Numbered from the stretch's first letter, positions 24,722-33,163 are shown. The stretch: 33,813 nucleotides of DNA from Bacteroidota bacterium (GCA_006226555.1 SBGS01000229.1:1-33813), one strand, 5' to 3'. The notes: a model not told the origin generated them from the letters alone. Numbers and translations are program-made.

Positions 24722-26872
24722 ATGAACAAGTACTTAACACTTCTTTTAATATCATTTCATTTTTCCGGCTTCAGTCAATTGAAACAGAAATTGGCAGATC
24801 AGCATTTCGAGCGCATGGAATATGCGAAATGCGTTGAGATGTACGATGAGCTCGCGGCTAAATGTCTAAAGGGAAAATCAAATTTGAATTGGGAAAATGT
24901 CCGTCGAGCCGGAATTGCACATTTCAAGCTCTATGAAATGAATGATGCTATCAAATTCTTCACGGCTCTTCAATCCAAAAATCTTCTCACAGAATCGGAT
25001 CGGGAATATCTGATTAAGGCTTTGCGATACAATGAAAAGTATGGAGACGCTAATAATCTAATCCGAGAGAGTCACAACTTATTTCCTGAAAATCAATTCT
25101 TTTCGACATTGTATGACGATCGAGATAAGTTTAATGATCTAACAAAAGATTCTGCTCAGATCACTGTAAAAGAAACATCCATAAATTCCGGAGATGGTGA
25201 TTTCGGTGTTAGTTTTTATCAAAATTCGATCATATACTCTTCTAAATCTAAAAACGTTGGTTTTTTGAACGAACGTTATGGTTGGGATGATGATTATTTC
25301 CTTAACATGTTCGAGGCTCGGATCGTAAACGATTCCGTTCTTGGCGAACCGCAACTTCTTAGAGACAATTTCGTTTCAAGGGCACATGATGGTCCGGTCA
25401 GTTTTACACCTGACGAAAAAAGAATGGTCATCACTAAAAATGAGCTCGTAAAAGTTAAAGGTCAATCAGTAAGACGCCTAGGTCTGTACTTTTCTGAAAT
25501 TAATGAATCAGGCGAATGGGGACCACTATATCCGTTCAGTTTTAACCAACCAGAGTATGACTATGGTCATGGTCAGTTCGGAGATAATGGTAACACATTG
25601 TATTTTGTTTCAAATAGACCAGGTGGTTTTGGGGGAACAGATATTTATGTCTCTTATAAAATTGGCAGCAGCTGGAGTGAACCTAAGAATCTTGGAAATC
25701 TTGTAAACACCCCATTAAATGAGATGTTTCCTTGTATTGTAAATAATACCCTTTATTTTTCATCAGAAGGACATTTTGGTTTAGGCGGACTAGATGTTTT
25801 CAAAATTTCACTGAACACTTCAAAACCTCCGATGAATTTGGGATATCCCCTGAATACATCATTTGATGACTTCAATCTGATTCTGGATTCAACAGAAAAT
25901 ATAGGCTATTTTTCCTCGAACAGAGGTGATTTTATTGATCGGGTCTATTCCTATAAACGTAATCCAATACGAATAGATCTAAAAGGAAATCTTTATGAAC
26001 TCTATGCTGAAAAAGAGCCGGTAGAGAACCATTGGGTATATATCAAGAACATGGATCGGAATGAAATTGATTCTCTCTCCACAGGCTCAGCGGGTGAATT
26101 CGATTATACTCTTGACGCGAATAATGAATACCGGATCTTTACTACGAAAGAAGAGTACATCCTATTAAAAGAGGCCGCCGTATCTACAAACAACATCTTT
26201 AAAGACACAACAATTCATGTGGAGCTTTTACTCAAACCAACAACGATATTGGTTCATTTGAGAGTAATTGAAAAGAAAACACGCAACATTATACCTGAAG
26301 CGACAGTTACGATCACAGATTACAATAAGGGATGGGACACTACCTTGATCACAAATCAGGATGGTATAGTGTCGCTTACTGTCGACCGCAATGTTGTTTA
26401 TTGGGCTCACGGTGCTAAAAAAGGTTTCATAGATACAGATATATCCTTCAATACCAGCAATGAAGATGGACGTGTGATCGATCTCGAACTAGCATTACCT
26501 CCGATTAAAAAGGGAGAGAGATTTAAGCTTGAAAATATCTTCTATGACCTTAATAAATCGACGTTAAGACCGGAAAGTAAAAGTTCACTTGACAAACTAG
26601 CAGACTTTATCATTAAAAATGACTTAAAGATCGAGCTAAGTGCACATACTGATTCCAGAGGAAGTAATACATACAACCAGAAACTATCTCAAGCGAGAGC
26701 GCAGAGCTGTGTAGATTACCTGATCTCTAAAGGCGTTCGCAAGGATCGCATCACCGCTAAGGGATATGGAGAAACCATGCTTGTAAATAAATGTAAAGAT
26801 GGCGTACAATGTAGTGAAGAGGAACATCAGGAGAATAGACGTACAGAAGTTCGTATACTAGAAGTGAATTAA
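24722..26872 (+). CDS. OmpA-family protein with TPR-like and PD40 repeats (PorE-like)
   Basis: This 716-residue exported protein has a signal peptide ending near Ser-Gly-Phe-Ser-Gln. Next come a helical TPR-like part (about 20-130) and a beta-propeller part with PD40-type strands (about 150-420; GNTLYFVSNRPGGFGGTDIY, NTLYFSSEGHFGLGGLDVFK). Then comes a carboxypeptidase-regulatory-like pair (about 425-600) and a C-terminal OmpA domain (about 605-716) with HTDSRGSNTYNQKLSQARA, the peptidoglycan-binding signature. This order matches PorE of T9SS, which links the outer-membrane complex to the cell wall, and also matches paralogues that sit beside PorP/SprF genes. The gene begins two bases after the PorP/SprF stop. 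Confidence 0.9.
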   Translation: MNKYLTLLLISFHFSGFSQLKQKLADQHFERMEYAKCVEMYDELAAKCLKGKSNLNWENVRRAGIAHFKLYEMNDAIKFFTALQSKNLLTESDREYLIKALRYNEKYGDANNLIRESHNLFPENQFFSTLYDDRDKFNDLTKDSAQITVKETSINSGDGDFGVSFYQNSIIYSSKSKNVGFLNERYGWDDDYFLNMFEARIVNDSVLGEPQLLRDNFVSRAHDGPVSFTPDEKRMVITKNELVKVKGQSVRRLGLYFSEINESGEWGPLYPFSFNQPEYDYGHGQFGDNGNTLYFVSNRPGGFGGTDIYVSYKIGSSWSEPKNLGNLVNTPLNEMFPCIVNNTLYFSSEGHFGLGGLDVFKISLNTSKPPMNLGYPLNTSFDDFNLILDSTENIGYFSSNRGDFIDRVYSYKRNPIRIDLKGNLYELYAEKEPVENHWVYIKNMDRNEIDSLSTGSAGEFDYTLDANNEYRIFTTKEEYILLKEAAVSTNNIFKDTTIHVELLLKPTTILVHLRVIEKKTRNIIPEATVTITDYNKGWDTTLITNQDGIVSLTVDRNVVYWAHGAKKGFIDTDISFNTSNEDGRVIDLELALPPIKKGERFKLENIFYDLNKSTLRPESKSSLDKLADFIIKNDLKIELSAHTDSRGSNTYNQKLSQARAQSCVDYLISKGVRKDRITAKGYGETMLVNKCKDGVQCSEEEHQENRRTEVRILEVN

Positions 26873-26873
26873 A

Positions 26874-27290
26874 ATGACGAAGTTTTTTCATTTACACGTT
26901 TTACTGCTTTCCGTATTCTCTTTTGGTCAGGAAAGTGATCTCATTGATGCACATCGAGAGGATTCTGAACTAAAGATCGTTATCAGAACGGAAGAACAAT
27001 TAGAAGACCGATATGTCGCAATGGACAACATGACCATCAAGATTTATGGTGATACAACCAAGGTCTATTACATTAATTACAGCGACGGAATGGTTGGGAG
27101 TATGATGATCCCCTATTCCGTATTTGATCGTTTTGTGAAATACGAAGCAGCTTTAAAAACATATGACTGCGCAACAGATCCTTGTAAAAATTCAGTATTG
27201 ATCGAAATTGGAGAAGAAGCAAAAAGATATCCGATAGATCTTTTCCATGTGGAAAGCCTATCATCACTTATGCTCGAACTCGAAAATTAA
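26874..27290 (+). CDS. Small secreted protein of unknown function, last gene of the T9SS cargo operon
   Basis: I do not recognise a family for this 138-residue exported protein. It has a signal peptide ending near Phe-Ser-Phe-Gly-Gln. The mature part is mostly strands (KIVIRTEEQLEDRYVAMDNM, KIYGDTTKVYYINY) and ends in an acidic helix. A close pair of cysteines (YDCATDPCKN) could form a disulphide. It starts one base after the stop of the OmpA gene, so it is very probably cotranscribed with it. No T9SS sorting domain or lipobox is visible, so it is likely periplasmic. Confidence 0.72.
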   Translation: MTKFFHLHVLLLSVFSFGQESDLIDAHREDSELKIVIRTEEQLEDRYVAMDNMTIKIYGDTTKVYYINYSDGMVGSMMIPYSVFDRFVKYEAALKTYDCATDPCKNSVLIEIGEEAKRYPIDLFHVESLSSLMLELEN

Positions 27291-27585
27291 AAAACCCGCA
27301 CGCCTAGTTAATTGAAGCCTCAATTAACACGTTTAGGTTTGCCGTAAAGTTCTGAATTCCTCCGTTCAATTCTGAAATCCGAAGATCGAGGCCTTTCATC
27401 CGATTACAAAGACTCACCTTAAGATTTAGTTCCTAAGCTTCAAATTATTACGTACGGGTCCTTCTTTCGAAGTAGATAAAATGACCAATCCATGTTGGCT
27501 TTATCGTAAAATAAATGTACGATTTATTATGTGAAGAAGGTAATAATAGAGCAAGTTTGGAAGATAAACTGTAATTTCGACCGCG
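27291..27585. other. 295-base intergenic gap with two weak hairpins
   Basis: This gap separates the T9SS cargo operon from the FkbM methyltransferase. It holds a perfect 9-bp inverted repeat (27307-27315 with 27320-27328, AGCC loop) with no T run after it, and an AT-only 7-bp inverted repeat (27510-27516 with 27522-27528). I see no tRNA, no plausible protein and no match to a riboswitch I know. It is the longest non-coding stretch in the window. Confidence 0.6.
27572..27579 (+). promoter_or_regulatory. Weak -7 box TAATTTCG upstream of the methyltransferase
   Basis: This differs from TAnnTTTG by one base. It ends six bases before the ATG at 27586, implying a very short leader. No good -33 element is at the expected spacing, so this is tentative. 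Confidence 0.35.
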
Positions 27586-28365
27586 ATGAAAACCATCAAA
27601 CGTATACTCTTCAAGTTGTTGCCGCAAAGAATGTTTCTCCGCGCAATGCACAGGTCCTTTTACTTCATGTATGACCTTGGTTTTTTAAAGAAGAATAAAG
27701 AGTATAAATACCACTACATGATCAAGGAGATCATTGAGCCGGAATATAGCATCGTTGATATCGGAGCGAATCTTGGATACTTTTCCAAGAATTTTGCTCG
27801 CCTTACACCAAAGGGTAAAGTTCTGTCAATTGAGCCTATTCCGCCTTTCTATGATGTCCTTAAACGCTTTCTTTCCAAATTTTCTCAAGTCACGGTTATT
27901 AATTGTGCTTTAGGCAGTGAAAAAGGAGTATTAACCATGGTTATGCCTGAAACAGATGGTGTAATGCGAACGGGACTGCCTCATGTCGCCAGAAATGAAG
28001 AAGAAAAAAAATTGCATAAAACGCAAGATGTTGATGTTCTGGTTGGATCTGAGCTTCTTGGAAATCTGGACAAGATCGATTACATCAAATGTGATATTGA
28101 AGGTTACGAGTGGATCGTTTTTAGTGAGATCAAAAATGTGATCGCTACTAAAAGACCTATCGTTCAAATAGAGATCAGTCCGGATAACGTTCCGAATATG
28201 CTGGAATATTTTTCAAGTCTGGATTACGTTCAATATGGCATTGCCGACTTTAAAGTTGTAAAGGAAAAAGATGGAGTTCAGAAAGAACAAGGTGATTTTC
28301 TTTTTGTTCCGCGCGAGGCAGCTATTTCATTTGAAAACAAACTGAAAAAACGAGGAAAGTTTTAA
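27586..28365 (+). CDS. FkbM-family SAM-dependent methyltransferase
   Basis: This 259-residue cytosolic protein carries the SAM-binding motif VDIGANLG (57-64), the acidic residue E83 in SIEP, and the FkbM signature region IDYIKCDIEGYEW, followed by PIVQIEIS. Members methylate hydroxyl groups on sugars, polyketides or lipids; the substrate here cannot be read. No glycosyltransferase or surface-polysaccharide genes are adjacent. It is alone on its strand, and its stop overlaps that of the convergent MscS gene (28362-28365). Confidence 0.88.
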   Translation: MKTIKRILFKLLPQRMFLRAMHRSFYFMYDLGFLKKNKEYKYHYMIKEIIEPEYSIVDIGANLGYFSKNFARLTPKGKVLSIEPIPPFYDVLKRFLSKFSQVTVINCALGSEKGVLTMVMPETDGVMRTGLPHVARNEEEKKLHKTQDVDVLVGSELLGNLDKIDYIKCDIEGYEWIVFSEIKNVIATKRPIVQIEISPDNVPNMLEYFSSLDYVQYGIADFKVVKEKDGVQKEQGDFLFVPREAAISFENKLKKRGKF

Positions 28366-29219
28366 TCCTTTTTTGGTTCGATCAATTTTTCGATCCCTTT
28401 GATATGGACGTCTCTCTGAGGGAAAGGAATAGCCATTCCTTCAGCTGCCAACATTTTATACACCTTCATTCTAAGCTCCGATTTCGTATTCTCAATAACG
28501 AATGGTTCTTTAGACCAAAAGATCATTTCGAACTCAATTGAAGAATCTCCGAAGTTCACCAATCGCACAAAAGGAACTGGTTTAATCGCGATAGCTTTAA
28601 CCTCTGACATTGCTTTTTTCAGGATCTCTACAACGCGATCAACATCTGATCCATATGCTACCCCTACCCCTACTTTAAAACGAACTTCCTCATAATTATG
28701 AGACCAGTTCACTACCTTCTCAACGATAAACCGGGAATTCGGCATGATGATCGTCATGTCATCTCTTGTCATCAGCTCCGTACTGCGCAAATTGATCTCT
28801 TTCACACGTCCAACGACACCGTCCACTTCAAGGATATCACCAATTTTGATCGTGCCCTCAAACAAAAGAAACAGACCAGATACAAGGTCAGTGAAGATAT
28901 TCTGAAGACCTAACCCGAGTAGCGCTAATAATGCCGTTGATCCAACTAGAAGAACTGTAAGTTTAACTCCAATAACATCCAGGAAAACAATGATACTGAT
29001 AACCCATATGAAGTACTTAATTATCAGGTATATCGACATCCTGCGTTTGGTGTCGATCTTATCCATTATAAAACGAGGTTTTGTAATCGCTCTTTTTAAA
29101 AGCAATAAGACAAACCATGTAACAACAAATACCATTAAGCCCAATAAGAGCTTACCTGTCAAGAGTTTAAACCCTCCCAGGTTCAGTATTTCATAATTCA
29201 TAAAATCATTCCACCGCAT
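28362..29219 (-). CDS. MscS-family mechanosensitive ion channel
   Basis: This 285-residue inner-membrane protein has three hydrophobic segments (about residues 19-40, 62-84 and 85-115). The last includes the pore-helix pattern LLALLGLGLQNIFTDLVSG, followed by the beta-domain GDILEVDGVVGRVKEINLRS and IIMPNSRFIVEKVVNW. These are hallmarks of small MscS channels, which release solutes on osmotic down-shock. Starts are possible at 29219 or at a second ATG 18 bases later. It is close to the E. coli MscS length. It converges with the FkbM gene, sharing the stop region. Confidence 0.93.
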   Translation of the reverse strand: MRWNDFMNYEILNLGGFKLLTGKLLLGLMVFVVTWFVLLLLKRAITKPRFIMDKIDTKRRMSIYLIIKYFIWVISIIVFLDVIGVKLTVLLVGSTALLALLGLGLQNIFTDLVSGLFLLFEGTIKIGDILEVDGVVGRVKEINLRSTELMTRDDMTIIMPNSRFIVEKVVNWSHNYEEVRFKVGVGVAYGSDVDRVVEILKKAMSEVKAIAIKPVPFVRLVNFGDSSIEFEMIFWSKEPFVIENTKSELRMKVYKMLAAEGMAIPFPQRDVHIKGIEKLIEPKKD

Positions 29220-29277
29220 AACACAAAGATGCCAACTTTAAGCGAATATCCGAAATGCTCAATTAAGATTAAATAAC

Positions 29278-29285
29278 TATCTTCG
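29278..29285 (+). promoter_or_regulatory. Weak -7 box TATCTTCG upstream of efp
   Basis: This is one base off TAnnTTTG, ending 21 bases before the efp ATG, within the 87-base gap to the divergent mscS-like gene. It is the best promoter candidate there, but lacks a clear -33 element. Confidence 0.4.
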
Positions 29286-29306
29286 TCGCGCATTAAAAAC
29301 GAGTTT

Positions 29307-29870
29307 ATGGCAACTACAGCTGACATTAAGAACGGATTATGTATTAAACACAACGATAAGCTGTTTCAGATTATTGAGTTTCAACACGTAAAACCAGGAA
29401 AAGGTCCTGCTTTTGTGCGTACAAAAATGCGCCAGATAGAAAGTGGTAAAGTATTGGATCATACTTTTTCTGCCGGACATAAAATTGAGATCGTTCGTAT
29501 TGAGAACAGAGAATATCAATACCTGTATCAGGAAGGTGATCAATATGTATTCATGAACAGTGAAACATTCGAGCAGGTTAACATTCCGCCTTCGATGATT
29601 GAAAAACCTGAGTTCTTGCAGGAAGGAATGATCTGTAACATTCTTTTCCATGCCGAAGAGGAAGCACCTCTTGTTCTTGAATTACCGATGCACATTATTT
29701 CTGAGGTTACGTACACAGAACCTGGAATAAAAGGAGATACTGCAACTAACACAATGAAGCCTGCAACGATTGCTACCGGAGCTGAAATCAAAGTTCCTTT
29801 ATTTATTGATACAGGAGAAGTAATTAAAGTTGATACGCGTACCGGAGTGTACGTGGAACGAGTAAAATAA
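29307..29870 (+). CDS. efp: Translation elongation factor P
   Basis: This 187-residue protein has the three-domain EF-P pattern and relieves ribosomes stalled at polyproline stretches. The N-terminal KOW-like domain holds the loop KPGKGPAF, with Lys32 in the modifiable position (not Arg). The C-terminal signature IKVPLFIDTGEVIKVDTRTG is typical. Which modification Lys32 receives cannot be read; I see no EpmA/EpmB or rhamnosyltransferase gene in the window. It is a single-gene unit closed by a strong terminator. Confidence 0.98.
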   Translation: MATTADIKNGLCIKHNDKLFQIIEFQHVKPGKGPAFVRTKMRQIESGKVLDHTFSAGHKIEIVRIENREYQYLYQEGDQYVFMNSETFEQVNIPPSMIEKPEFLQEGMICNILFHAEEEAPLVLELPMHIISEVTYTEPGIKGDTATNTMKPATIATGAEIKVPLFIDTGEVIKVDTRTGVYVERVK

Positions 29871-29875
29871 AATGG

Positions 29876-29900
29876 AGGACGCACAAGCGTCCTTTTTTTT
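29876..29900 (+). terminator. Rho-independent terminator after efp
   Basis: AGGACGC (29876-29882) pairs with GCGTCCT (29887-29893) around an ACAA loop, followed by a run of eight T ending at 29900. It starts six bases after the efp stop. The downstream hydrolase gene starts nine bases later, at 29909, and must have its own promoter or rely on read-through. Confidence 0.93.
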
Positions 29901-29908
29901 GCTTTGAT

Positions 29909-30658
29909 GTGGCGCTGAATTATAAATGGGTGAATAAAACGAACGACACAAAACGTGTTGTTTTGTTTCTGCATGAGGCCTTGGGGAGCATAGGGCAATG
30001 GAAAGATTTTCCTGAACTTCTGTGCAAAGAATTAGACCTTCCCGGAATTGTTTATGAAAGACAAGGACATGGTCGATCACCTGCACTGACGGAGAAACGT
30101 CGAGCAGATTATCTGCATAAGTACGCTTGGGATGAACTACCATCTTTTCTGGAACCGCTGATATCAACATCCGAAATTGAGGAGATTATTTTGGTTGGTC
30201 ACTCAGATGGTGGCACGATCGCGTTGTTGTATGCTGCAAAATTCCCTGAAAAAATAAAGGCTATAATTACGATGGCTGCCCATGTGATCAATGAGTCAGA
30301 AACCATTGCAGGAATTCAACCCGCAGTAGATGCATATCTGTCAGGTAAACTAAATGGGCTCAGAAAGTATCATGGAGATAAGACTGAAACTCTGTTTTAT
30401 GCATGGGCCGATATCTGGCGAGATCCAGCTTTTAAAAATTGGGATATAACGCAAGATATTAAGTCGATTTGTGCTCCTGTACTTGCAATTCAAGGCAGCG
30501 ATGACCAATATGGCACTATAGAACAATTAGAACTGATCGCTACAAACACAAATGCAGAAACCACTTTGATCGAAGATTGTGGACATCATCCTCATCTGGA
30601 AAAAAGTAATACTTGTATTGAATTGATCCGTAATTTTATGCTAAGCAACGGATCATGA
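29909..30658 (+). CDS. Alpha/beta hydrolase
   Basis: This 249-residue cytosolic protein has the nucleophile elbow GHSDGG (S99), an acid candidate in GSDDQ (D198 or D199) and a catalytic His in CGHHPHLE (H226 or H227). The oxyanion region starts at LFLHEALGS, and the YERQGHGRS loop is typical of small esterase-like hydrolases. The start is GTG 29909: an ATG two bases earlier is in another frame and stops at once. It overlaps the next gene by ATGA. Substrate unknown. Confidence 0.88.
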   Translation: MALNYKWVNKTNDTKRVVLFLHEALGSIGQWKDFPELLCKELDLPGIVYERQGHGRSPALTEKRRADYLHKYAWDELPSFLEPLISTSEIEEIILVGHSDGGTIALLYAAKFPEKIKAIITMAAHVINESETIAGIQPAVDAYLSGKLNGLRKYHGDKTETLFYAWADIWRDPAFKNWDITQDIKSICAPVLAIQGSDDQYGTIEQLELIATNTNAETTLIEDCGHHPHLEKSNTCIELIRNFMLSNGS

Positions 30659-31224
30659 AAGTATTTCTTCTATCCTTTTTTACATTATCCCTTTTTGTTT
30701 CTGAAGCTCAGGTAAAATTTGAGCGTGAGTACAGAATTCCGGTCGATTCAGTACCTGCTGTCTCTATTGAATTTATGGAACGCTTAGTACCAGACCGTAA
30801 AATTCGATGGATCCGTGAGATATCGCAAGAAGGAACTACAACAGAGGCAAAGGTAAAGGACGGAAAAAGGAAATTATCGGTAGAATTTACGCTAAGTGGT
30901 GACCTCATAGATCTTGAAATCGAAATAGATAAAAAGCACATCTTATCGAATCAAGCGATAACGAACACGCTCAATAAAACTTATAAAAAGTATAAAATCG
31001 AACGCGTTCAACTTCAGATCAAGGGATATCCTCAGGAAGTGATCGATTTTTATACGAAAGCTACGGATAGTTCCTTCCTTGACATGTGGTTTCGATATGA
31101 GATCATCATTCGCGGTAAAAAAGATCAGGAATTCCAACGTTACGAGCTTCTATTCGATTATGATGGAACTGCGGTGAAGGAATACGTAATTGTACCTTTC
31201 AAAAACGATAATCTTGAATTCTGA
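30655..31224 (+). CDS. Secreted protein of unknown function, possibly PepSY-like
   Basis: This 189-residue exported protein has a signal peptide ending near Ser-Glu-Ala-Gln. I do not recognise it with certainty. It has two similar halves, each with a short helix and then strands (KIRWIREISQEGTTTEAKV, SVEFTLSGDLIDLEIEI, and YEIIIRGKK, YELLFDYDGTAVKEYVIV). This recalls the PepSY-like/BLIP-type beta modules in which '…FD.DG…' closes each repeat. It overlaps the hydrolase by four bases and the next gene by one, so the three are translationally coupled. Confidence 0.6.
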   Translation: MKVFLLSFFTLSLFVSEAQVKFEREYRIPVDSVPAVSIEFMERLVPDRKIRWIREISQEGTTTEAKVKDGKRKLSVEFTLSGDLIDLEIEIDKKHILSNQAITNTLNKTYKKYKIERVQLQIKGYPQEVIDFYTKATDSSFLDMWFRYEIIIRGKKDQEFQRYELLFDYDGTAVKEYVIVPFKNDNLEF

Positions 31225-31895
31225 TGAGAAGATTATTCTTTCTGATCTTTGCATGTGGAACAGCATTTATACATGCACAGCAAGAAAAAAGAATTGGACT
31301 ACTTCCATCATTTAATTTGCGTTATTCGATAAATGAGGAATGGAAGACAAATATGAAGATTGAGTCTCGTTTTCTTCAGATCGATATGAAGCAAGATTCC
31401 TCTGATTTTCAATTTTACAACCTAACTGACATTTCATTTTTCATCGGAAAAAAAATACGGATCGATAATAATTTTGCTGCTGGGTATTTATTCCGCACCA
31501 CAAACGATGGTAGAATTATTCATCGCTTTATTCAGCAGTTCACCACATTACAAAGCTGGAGAAGCATTAAAAGTGCACAAAGGATCAGATTAGATCAAAC
31601 GATCTCAGCTGGAACTGTTACCTATCGCCTGAGGTACCGATACGGCCTAGAGATCCCACTTAATGGTGAGTCCATCGATATCGGTGAATCCTATTTTCTC
31701 GCACATTTCGAAGCAATTTTTAGTTATGAAAAAAGCGAGCAAATTATCGAAGGTCGTTTAAGTCCATTGATCGGTTGGAAGCTGAATAATAGAGGCAAAT
31801 TTGAAATCGGTCCTGAAATACGTGTGAACAGAAATCGTCAAAAAGAAGGTTTAACCAGTAATTGGTTAGTGATCAATTATTACTTCACAATATAA
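31224..31895 (+). CDS. DUF2490-like outer-membrane beta-barrel protein
   Basis: This 223-residue protein has a signal peptide ending near Phe-Ile-His-Ala-Gln and a body of amphipathic strands (IGLLPSFNLRYSINEEWKTN, RYRYGLEIPL, YFLAHFEAIFSY, FEIGPEIRVNRN). It ends with the terminal strand NWLVINYYFTI. Size, strand pattern and the family-like hairpins fit the DUF2490 barrels common in Bacteroidota. No function is known for that family. It is the third gene of the overlapping set that starts at 29909. Confidence 0.75.
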   Translation: MRRLFFLIFACGTAFIHAQQEKRIGLLPSFNLRYSINEEWKTNMKIESRFLQIDMKQDSSDFQFYNLTDISFFIGKKIRIDNNFAAGYLFRTTNDGRIIHRFIQQFTTLQSWRSIKSAQRIRLDQTISAGTVTYRLRYRYGLEIPLNGESIDIGESYFLAHFEAIFSYEKSEQIIEGRLSPLIGWKLNNRGKFEIGPEIRVNRNRQKEGLTSNWLVINYYFTI

Positions 31896-31902
31896 CCAAG
31901 AG

Positions 31903-31934
31903 TTTTTTGCTTTCGTCGTTTTAGCTTAATTTTG
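31903..31934 (+). promoter_or_regulatory. Promoter for DUF2452 gene (-33 TTTTTTG, -7 TAATTTTG)
   Basis: This is the most complete promoter in the window. The -33-type TTTTTTG is at 31903-31909 and the exact -7 TAATTTTG at 31927-31934, separated by 17 bases. The -7 box ends only four bases before the ATG at 31939, so transcription would start at, or one base before, the start codon. Confidence 0.65.
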
Positions 31935-31938
31935 AGAT

Positions 31939-32391
31939 ATGAGCGAGGAGTTCCAAAATCCGATTGATCCTGATAAAATCACAGAGAATCCACATTCTTT
32001 GGAATATGGACACAATGTTGGATCAGCTGTAGTTAAACCCGAAGATCAAGGAAAGATCAAGGGACGTGCTTTGGCTGCAATGGAGCATCAGACGGATATG
32101 CAGTTAGACCAGATTTATCAGCAAATGCAATTGCTCGCTGATCAGGCTAAAAAGCTGAACGATCGAAAGCAGATCTCCAATGTCATATACACAGCTGAAA
32201 TGCGATTTGAGCCATTGATCAATCATGTGTATCACCTATACGAGAAAGAAAATAAGGGGTATATCTTATCATTGATCGCACCTGATCAGTGGGGACGATC
32301 TAAAATGCAATTCACATTCATCGCCACTGTTCGTTTATTGGCGGACCATACATGGGATATACTGGATAAAAATCCGGATTTCGACTTCTAG
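31939..32391 (+). CDS. DUF2452 domain-containing protein
   Basis: This 150-residue protein, probably cytosolic and helical with no signal peptide, matches the DUF2452 family of Bacteroidota: a polar N-terminus (PHSLEYGHNVGSAVVKPED), a helix-rich middle (MQLDQIYQQMQLLADQAKKL) and the conserved FEPLINHVYHLYEKENKGYI … LSLIAPDQWG region. Function unknown. It has a strong promoter box immediately ahead of its ATG. It converges with yaaA with a one-base gap. Confidence 0.8.
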   Translation: MSEEFQNPIDPDKITENPHSLEYGHNVGSAVVKPEDQGKIKGRALAAMEHQTDMQLDQIYQQMQLLADQAKKLNDRKQISNVIYTAEMRFEPLINHVYHLYEKENKGYILSLIAPDQWGRSKMQFTFIATVRLLADHTWDILDKNPDFDF

Positions 32392-32392
32392 A

Positions 32393-33151
32393 TCAACGCG
32401 TAAATACCCATTCACTATCCGTAGATAGGTTCGCATCAAAACGATATCCTTCACGATCGAAACCTTTGATCTCTTCAGGATCGGTCAAACCACTGGAAAG
32501 AATATAGTTGGCCATCATGCCTCTCGCCTGTTTAGCGTAGACCATTACTACCTGATATTTTCCGTTCTTGAACTCCTTAAAAACAGGCGTGATCAGCTTC
32601 GCTTTTAATTTCTTATTTGGAATGGCTTTAAAATATTCTGTTGAAGCCAGGTTCACGATCAGCTCACTCTCTTCTTTATTCAACTCATCTACGATCTTGT
32701 CTCCCCAGAAAGCATATAGGTTTTTCTTAGTCGGTGTTACCGCCCAGCTAGTACCCATTTCCAATCGATACGGATGAATCAGATCCAATGGTTTCAGTAT
32801 TCCATATAACCCTGAGAGAATTCGTAGCTCATCTTGTGCCCTCCTGAGTGTAGACTCATCAAATTGTGTTGCATTCAATCCTCGATAAACTTCACCATTA
32901 AAAACGGCTCCAGCGTATACTCCCCCGTCTTTATCAGAGGAAATGGGCTTCCATGCAGCATACCGATCAACATTTAACTCGGCAAGATCAGTAGATAAAT
33001 GCATGAGATCAGCGATCTTTTTTACGGAGAATTTTCTGAGCTTTGAGACAAGAGATTCAGCTTCGTTTTGAAAAACAGGAATAGAATACTCCTTAGTACT
33101 GAATGTTTTTGAACTATCGATGTTTTTTGCAGGTGACAATAGAATCTTCAT
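32393..33151 (-). CDS. yaaA: Peroxide stress protein YaaA
   Basis: This 252-residue cytosolic protein carries the YaaA family marks: MKILLSPAKN at the start, GGVYAGAVFNGEVYRGL, LRILSGLYGILKPLDLI, RLEMGT, and near the end YAKQARGMMANYI. In E. coli, YaaA lowers intracellular free iron and DNA damage during hydrogen peroxide stress. The start codon is nine bases downstream of the stop of the SLC13-type gene on the same strand. A minus-strand -7 box overlaps that stop. Confidence 0.95.
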   Translation of the reverse strand: MKILLSPAKNIDSSKTFSTKEYSIPVFQNEAESLVSKLRKFSVKKIADLMHLSTDLAELNVDRYAAWKPISSDKDGGVYAGAVFNGEVYRGLNATQFDESTLRRAQDELRILSGLYGILKPLDLIHPYRLEMGTSWAVTPTKKNLYAFWGDKIVDELNKEESELIVNLASTEYFKAIPNKKLKAKLITPVFKEFKNGKYQVVMVYAKQARGMMANYILSSGLTDPEEIKGFDREGYRFDANLSTDSEWVFTR

Positions 33152-33155
33152 ACCA

Positions 33156-33163
33156 CAAAATTA
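33156..33163 (-). promoter_or_regulatory. -7 promoter box TAATTTTG (minus strand) for yaaA
   Basis: On the minus strand this reads TAATTTTG, an exact TAnnTTTG match. Its first three bases are the TAA stop codon of the upstream transporter gene. It ends four bases before the yaaA ATG (33151), so the transcript would be leaderless or nearly so. No -33 element has been assigned. Confidence 0.5.

Noticed and set aside
27448..27651. Minus-strand reading frame spanning the intergenic gap and the start of the FkbM gene
   Set aside because: It has no recognisable protein features, starts within the opposing gene and has no promoter box.
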